DNA of 49,268 bases, from NCBI GenBank assembly GCA_013054445.1, contig JAAMPI010000235.1, positions 1 through 49,268 on the forward strand. Direction: 5' to 3'. The position numbers and the translations under genes are program-made. Below, piece after piece: positions 43,748 to 49,268 of the stretch. The notes beneath the pieces are model-generated. The model saw only the letters and a list, made by a program, of their open reading frames with translations, did not search any database and was not told the DNA's origin. How positions within the stretch are numbered: position 1 is the first letter of the stretch; each line of letters starts with the position of its first letter. Source of the stretch: Cudoniella acicularis. Lineage: Eukaryota; Ascomycota; Leotiomycetes; Helotiales; Helotiaceae.

Positions 43748-44610
43748 ACGATTTTCTTCTGGGTTCGTCGGGGCTGCATATGGTTTCTTGTTTGCGGAGC
43801 AGATCAGAGGACTGTGAGCACATGGGATACGAGAGGCGCTAGCATGAATGAAAATGTGCATTAGCTACAGAAAGTATTAAATGCAACAATCTTCCTCTGA
43901 CGGGTATTCGCAATTGAAGGAGTAGACACGGGTGAAAAAGTGAACTTAGGATGAGCTTTTTGTTCACGTTAATCGGGAAAATACTTATGAACACTTCTAG
44001 GAAAAACGTATCCTTCTTCTGAGCGTGCAGATCAATACCCAGGGTTTATACGAACTACGGAGCTACTGGGTGACCTTGTGTTTGCTGTCCATTTTCTGTA
44101 TCAAAGCACCCCATATGAGCTCTTTCATTGTCGGGAAGTTCCCAAAACATTTCAAGCGTGCTTTTTTTAATTTTTGCCGTGCTCCACAAGGCTTCAAATC
44201 AAGTTCTTGCGATCAACTATCACTTTCTTCAAAACCTTTACTGATGTCTCCACGCTTCTCGGGGCTTTCAACGGGGCCGAAGTGTGGAGCGTTTACGCCT
44301 TGCTTACTGTTTTTATATACTGACGCTCGTGCTGTGATTTCCTGTCTCCGAAATACCGAATCAACGCCTTTAGCGACTGTGTCATATGCATGAGTTAACC
44401 CCCAATCAATTCCTAGTGCGGTCCCTATTATCAACCAATGACTTCAGGCAACAAATGTCCGGGGATCCGCTCTTTTGTCGATAAATAGGCGTCCTTTCAT
44501 CTTCCATTCATTTTCACATTGTATAATTTATTGCTTAACCACTTACAAGCAAAATATAACTGTTCTTTCCGAAGACGCACTCGAGCCCCTCGTTGAGCAA
44601 GGCCATCAAA
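43748..44610. other. Intergenic region
   Basis: 3' side of RPS11 and promoter of the methyltransferase gene. A minus frame at 44213-44434 has protein-like composition but no ATG and no partner exon; it is not annotated. A TATA-like word is near 44521. Confidence 0.4.
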
Positions 44611-45563
44611 ATGGCAGACACCAACATTGTACTAGATGACAAATTCTCCAAAGAACTTCGCTGGTACTATAAAAGTCTCGACTCACACATCTCACCAGCT
44701 TCACGCAAACTTCTCGAAGAATACAGCCACATCCCAGCCGTAGACGTGGATTCGCACATCTACAAAATGGTAGTTTAATTCCCCAATTTCCTCAATCAAC
44801 ACCACTAAAACGACATCAGCGCGACATCCTCTGGTCACAAGCGCCTTACCCATGTATCGGCGAATTTAAATTTCTCACCCTCAACCTCCCCAAACACCCG
44901 TTATACACCCAAGTCCTCACCCTCCTCCGAGAAACGCCGCATACCAAGCTCCTCGACCTAGGCTGTGCCGTTGCACAGGAACTCCGCTCCCTCACCCACG
45001 CCGGAATCCCCTCATCCAACCTCTACGGCAGTGACCTCAACTCTTCCTACCTAACCACTTCCTACGCCCTCTTCAACGACGCCGAAACCTTCAAAGGAAC
45101 ACTCTTCCCAGCCGATATTTTCTCCCCCGAACTATTCACAAAAGAATTCAAAGGCTGGGAAGGCATGTTCCGAGTCATTCACGCTGGATTATTCCTGCAC
45201 CTTTTCAGTTGGGAGCAACAAATCGAAGTTTGCTCTCGAATCATCAAGATGCTTAGTCCAGAGAAGGGCTCCATCTTCCTCGGTGAAATGGTCGGTTGTC
45301 AGGGCAGCAATGGGCATGCTCGCGGGCGTGGCGCGAAATTCTGGAAGGTCGGTACGCAGGAGATGAAGAATTTCCTGCATGATGAAGTTACGTTCCCGAA
45401 GATGTGGGAGGAAGTTGCGGAGAAAATGGGGACGGTGGGTGGTTGGAAGGTGGAGTCGAAGTTGAAGGTTAGGGGTGAAGACGTGAGGGCGGAGAAGGAA
45501 AAGACTTCTTTTTTTGCGGGGGAGGGGATTGGATGGTTTACTTTTAGCGTGGAGAGGGTCTGA
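44611..45563 (+). CDS. SAM-dependent methyltransferase
   Basis: Exons 44611-44769 and 44820-45563 (50-bp intron GTAGTT...CATCAG) give 300 residues starting MADTNIVLDDKF. The first exon is a helical N-terminal region (SKELRWYYKSLDSHISPASR). In exon 2, HTKLLDLGCAVAQELRSLTH is motif I, which binds S-adenosylmethionine, with LDLGCA in place of the usual D-x-G-x-G. LYGSDLNSSYL carries the acidic residue for the ribose hydroxyls. FRVIHAGLFLHLFSWEQQIE is the post-motif strand and helix. The class is the fungal methyltransferases found both alone and in secondary-metabolite clusters; no synthase gene lies nearby here. Substrate unknown. An ATG-less extension at 44593 is not the start. Confidence 0.87.
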
Positions 45564-46902
45564 GCCTTAGCCGCTCATTTTCTTCTTCTGGGGGTTGTTT
45601 TTGCTGTTGGCTACAAGTGTCTTGCCTTCAACAGGCCTTTTCTATTGTGTTTCGGTTTTTAAGCAGGTGCTCTTACTCTAGGATAACTGACAGTACCTCC
45701 TCCTCCGAGGCTCATTCTTTACTTCTCTTGACTGTTATTGGAAACCTGGCACCTTTTTGTCTACCTTCAACACACCTACTATTTCTAGTCTATTTTTATA
45801 TAAAAATAGTTGCTATACAAGTAAACAACGCTGTTGTTGACCAGCCGAGTGGGATTGTAGTTGTGCTCAAGATCTGCATTTACTATGTCTCTATATTTGC
45901 CCCTGTCCAAAATGAGAATATTCACCCTGCCATTAAGAGTAACAACTTCCTGAGGTACTTCAGCAGTATATCGCCCTTGCATTTGTGGTGCAGTTTTGGG
46001 TTTTCTAACAATTGACGCGAAGGGTTGGACTGGAGGAGGACTCGGGGAGGAGCGTGGATTATGTATCGTGATTTGGTAAGAAAAAAAAAGGGGGAATTTG
46101 AGGTGGAGTGTGAATCAAAAGGGAAGGGTCTTTTTGTAGTGAATTCTAGGGCGAATACTATAAATCAGGACTAGACGCAGTACCCACAGAAATGAGTTGA
46201 TATCTTCATCTGTCTCATTGGGTGTGAAGCTACCTCTTGACATTTGTTTAGAGAAATGATTACCGTATTTATAATCAATTAACCTGGCCATTTTAAATGC
46301 AAATCCATTTCTCACATCTCTTCCTGGCTATTTCGTATTTGTCCCACGCCGCAAGTTGATTTACGCGAGGTGGTACGAAAAACACTTCAACATAATTAAA
46401 TAATTACGAGGACGCACATTAATCAATTTATATAAATAGCTTATTTATTCTCGTGAGATTCGATATATCTGAGGAGTTCTTCCTAGCTCACTTAGATGCT
46501 GTTGAACTTTTGAAGTGTTTTGTAAAAACAAGTGGTTGCCAAACTCACTGTACGTGGTGTAACAAAAAGGGAACACATTTATTCTATTCGACGCAGAAGA
46601 ATTAGCTTTTCCAAGAAACAAAATCCGTTTCACCAAAGACCTAAATTTTTGAGTCATCAGGTTGTGACCATGAATCATACCGTGGTGCTATGGCTTCGCC
46701 TCCACAAGTTCTAATTGGTCGATTACGAATGTGGGGCCACTCAGCCCCTGTACCTCGTCGCTCCACTCCCTTCTCAAGAATACAACAAATATACAGCAGG
46801 CAGCCACTTTGTGTGAAATTTCAACTCCTCAATCAACAAGTCATTTGATCATTCTACTCAAAAAGCACCACTAGCAAATTTGGTTGTCTTGCGCCAGAAG
46901 TC
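45564..46902. other. Intergenic region
   Basis: No gene supported. The ORF at 45617-46015 (plus) is hydrophobic low-complexity sequence without family look. Poly-A/G tract at 46079-46095. AT-rich 46380-46445. The final 100 bp before 46903 are the leader of the fusion gene. Confidence 0.45.
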
Positions 46903-49268
46903 ATGTCATCATCTTCATCCCCTCGTTTCCGTCTTAACAGCACACAAACAGCAGTCGCACTAGTTGTTCCAGAAAAATTAAGACCCGAAATTGATTCTTT
47001 GCGCAAAATCCACGATAAAGCATATCATAAATGGTCACCACATATCAATATTCTTTATCCGTTTGTTGAACCCTCGCTCCTTTCTTCCGCCCTCACTACC
47101 TTACGCGCTGCGATCTTGGATCATCCAATTAGTCCTATTCACGTTAAGATTGAAGACACGGGTATTTTTAAACATCGGAGGAATGCTACTGTTTTCTTAA
47201 AACCTGGTGAAGAGACCGATGAGACTATTTGCGCATTGAGGCGCACCTTGGTGGCATCGTTAAGATGTAGAGAGGAGGAGGGGACGCATGATGGAGTCTT
47301 TAGGCCGCATTTGACGGTTGGGCAAGCCGGGTTTCTTGGTGGTGGTATTGAAAGGTTGAGAGGGATGGTGGAGAAGCTTGTTGGAATGGAGTGGGAAGCC
47401 TGCAAATTGCTGGTTCTGAAGAGGGAAGTGAGCGGAGAGATGAAGATGGTTGATGAGTTAGTTTGGGGGAGTGAAGGTGAAGAAATTCGTCAGCATGAGG
47501 GGGATCCAGTGGCTCTAGATATAGGATGGAGAAGTTGCTTCGCTTTTGGTGACGAGTTTGGATGGAAAGAGCTAGGAGAAACAACACCCACAAAAGGAGA
47601 TAGCGCAGGGCCGAAGGAACTCGTCATTTCGTCGTATAACCTCATGGCCGAGTCTCATGCACCTCCATTCACAACAAGAATTCCTCTCATTATCGAAGCG
47701 ATTTCATCAGCTACACCAGAACCAAATTCATTATCTAACTCACCACTTCGAATCCTCTGTCTACAAGAAATCAACGACGAAAGTCTCCCCCCTATCCTCT
47801 CACACCCCTTCATCCGAAAGAACTACCCTTTCTCAACTCACTCGCCAACATCCTTGCTTCCAAGCCACCGAAATCTCGTCACTCTCTCCTCGGAGCCCTT
47901 TACTCACTACACCCTCCAATTCGCAGAACGTCACAAATCATCACTGATCTGCCACTTCCTTACCGCTAACATTATCGTCGCGAACGTCCATCTCCCAAGT
48001 GCGTTAACAGATGACTCCATCACAGCTAAGAAAAACCACATGTCTATCCTTACGGATTTCCTCTTTCAAACCCCAAAAGCGAGAGAAATGAAGGAAGAAA
48101 AAATCTTCATCGCAGGCGATTTCAACCTCACCTCCTCACCACACACCATCGAAACAGCTCTAGAACACAACCTCATAACTCCCATAACAGCAAAGACTGT
48201 GACCGAAGTAATCGATCCCAATATTTGGGAAGACGCATTTCTACTGCACGAAAAAGATATTCTTACGGAAGAAGAGCTTTCCTCAGGAGCAGGAGCGACG
48301 TTTGATCGGATGGAAAATCCACTGGCGGCTTTAAATACGACAACAGCCATTGATGATATCCCGCAGAGATACGACAGGATTTTGTTATGGAAAAGGGGAG
48401 AGATCTCCGTGAGCACCTTTGAGAGATTTGGTTTCCCTGATGAAGAGGGAGAATGTGGTAGCGACCACTACGGAGTCTCTGCCTCATTTCTCATTCCTCC
48501 CACCACTCCTCCCACCGCTTTTTCCCCACCTTCTCGAAGTCCCAACTCTCCGAACCCTTCCATTTTCACAACACCCACACAAAAACAAAATATCCCCCTA
48601 ACCAAAGACACAACCGACATCCTCCCCCTTCTCACCCCCTTCCTCCCCACACCCTCTTCCCACACACCACGCGAGCAAGCCCTCTCCCTCCTCAACACCA
48701 CATTCACCACCTCAGGTCTCGACGAACTCCAAGATGTGATTCTAGCACCATTAGGTAGCTATGCACTCGGCACGTGGTTTCCGGATTCAGATATAGATTT
48801 ACTTGTCGTGGGTAGTGTGGGGACGAATGTGTTTTTTGAGGCGGTTTTGAGGGTTTTGAGGAGGATGGGATATGGTGAGAGTGAGGATGGCGATGGAGAC
48901 GGAGTTAAGGCTGTTCATTTTGTGAATAGTCTTGTGCCGATTGTGGAGGTTGTGGTTAGGGGGGTTAAGGTGGATTTGCAGTATTGTCAGGCGGGGGAGT
49001 TGGTTAAGCGGTAAGTGACCTTTTCTTTCCTTATTTCAACCCTGTCTTTCGTTCTAGTAGGGAGTATTCCAGAAGATGCATAGAGCGTAAAGCGTGAGAA
49101 AAAACTCCTTTCCTTTTTGTGCTGAAGTTAAGTCAGCACAGCCCTCCCCTCTCATATTTTTAACCTCCAATCCCCACACACACATAAATATATCTCCATT
49201 CTGTCAAAATATCCTCAACTAACACACCCTTTTACCAGATACCACACCACCTCACCCTCATCACCCCA
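46903..49268 (+). CDS. 2H phosphoesterase - EEP nuclease/phosphatase - nucleotidyltransferase fusion (5' part)
   Basis: Exon 1 is 46903-49010. GTAAGT at 49011 and TTTACCAG ending at 49238 define an intron, and exon 2 (RYHTTSPSS) runs off the window. Residues 15-185 form a 2H (2'-5' RNA ligase/cyclic phosphodiesterase) domain with HIN at 47-49 and HLT at 136-138; the first motif has Asn where Thr/Ser is usual. Residues 238-530 form an endonuclease/exonuclease/phosphatase domain (SYNLMAES, LCLQEIND with Glu 289, IAGDFNLTSS, SDHYGVSASF). From about 590 a poly(A)-polymerase-type nucleotidyltransferase begins: LGSYALGTWFPDSDIDLLVV with Asp 630 and 632, third Asp in VKVDLQY. The combination points to RNA end repair or tailing: open cyclic phosphates, trim, add nucleotides. 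Expected further parts (PAP central domain, possibly MJ1316/DUF504) would lie outside. Confidence 0.87.

Noticed and set aside
44213..44434. Minus frame with protein-like composition (GLTHAYDTVAKGVDS)
   Set aside because: No ATG, upstream stop close by, no splice partner and no family recognised; kept only as a possibility.
1..49268. CRISPR array, bacterial operon or prophage
   Set aside because: No regularly spaced repeats. Genes are intron-split and fungal in type throughout.

Overview
The window looks like nuclear DNA of a filamentous ascomycete (Pezizomycotina). Genes are split by short GT-AG introns of about 50-230 bp and code on both strands. Several products belong to lineages expanded in such fungi: NACHT/STAND proteins, yapsin-like aspartyl proteases, But2-type wall proteins, kinase-like phosphotransferases and an Spc7 kinetochore protein with MELT repeats. 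A Leotiomycete is my guess from gene style, not something I could test. No tRNA, rRNA, CRISPR array or prokaryotic operon was seen.

Left part (1-13.5 kb): sparse and accessory. It holds a DUF2235 alpha/beta-hydrolase (2.1-3.7 kb), a LysM plus lysozyme-like protein without a signal peptide (5.1-5.9 kb), a 214-bp MITE with an 8-bp target duplication (6.0-6.2 kb), an AT-rich island (7.4-7.6 kb) and a coiled-coil plus kinase-fold protein lacking the usual catalytic aspartate (7.9-9.4 kb). Then comes a run of relics: a SAM-domain fragment, a PAN/apple-like ORF, a clearly decayed fungal-family pseudogene (10.6-11.2 kb) and two related palindromic MITEs in tandem (11.9-12.5 kb).

Middle part (13.7-25.4 kb): a plasma-membrane syntaxin (Sso1 type) with an unusual 3' end, an unrecognised serine/proline-rich gene whose reading frame breaks, a NACHT NTPase (NLR-like) pseudogene with frameshifts, a GPI-type aspartyl protease with a one-base frameshift, and a small secreted four-cysteine protein.

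Right part (26.8-49.3 kb): mostly intact genes. They are a ZZ-finger/EF-hand membrane protein, a secreted histidine phosphatase, a serine/threonine-rich wall protein with a But2 domain, a small secreted peptide gene starting at GTG, the kinetochore scaffold Spc7/KNL1, ribosomal protein uS17 (RPS11) divergent from it, an SAM-dependent methyltransferase, and the 5' part of a large fusion of 2H phosphoesterase, EEP nuclease/phosphatase and nucleotidyltransferase that runs off the window.

There is no operon-like cluster. The core genes (syntaxin, Spc7, RPS11) act independently. The most unusual items are the RNA-end-processing fusion, the leaderless LysM-lysozyme protein, the syntaxin tail, and the several decayed genes that simple ORF calling would miss. 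Exon borders were inferred by eye from splice consensus and frame continuity, without transcript data.
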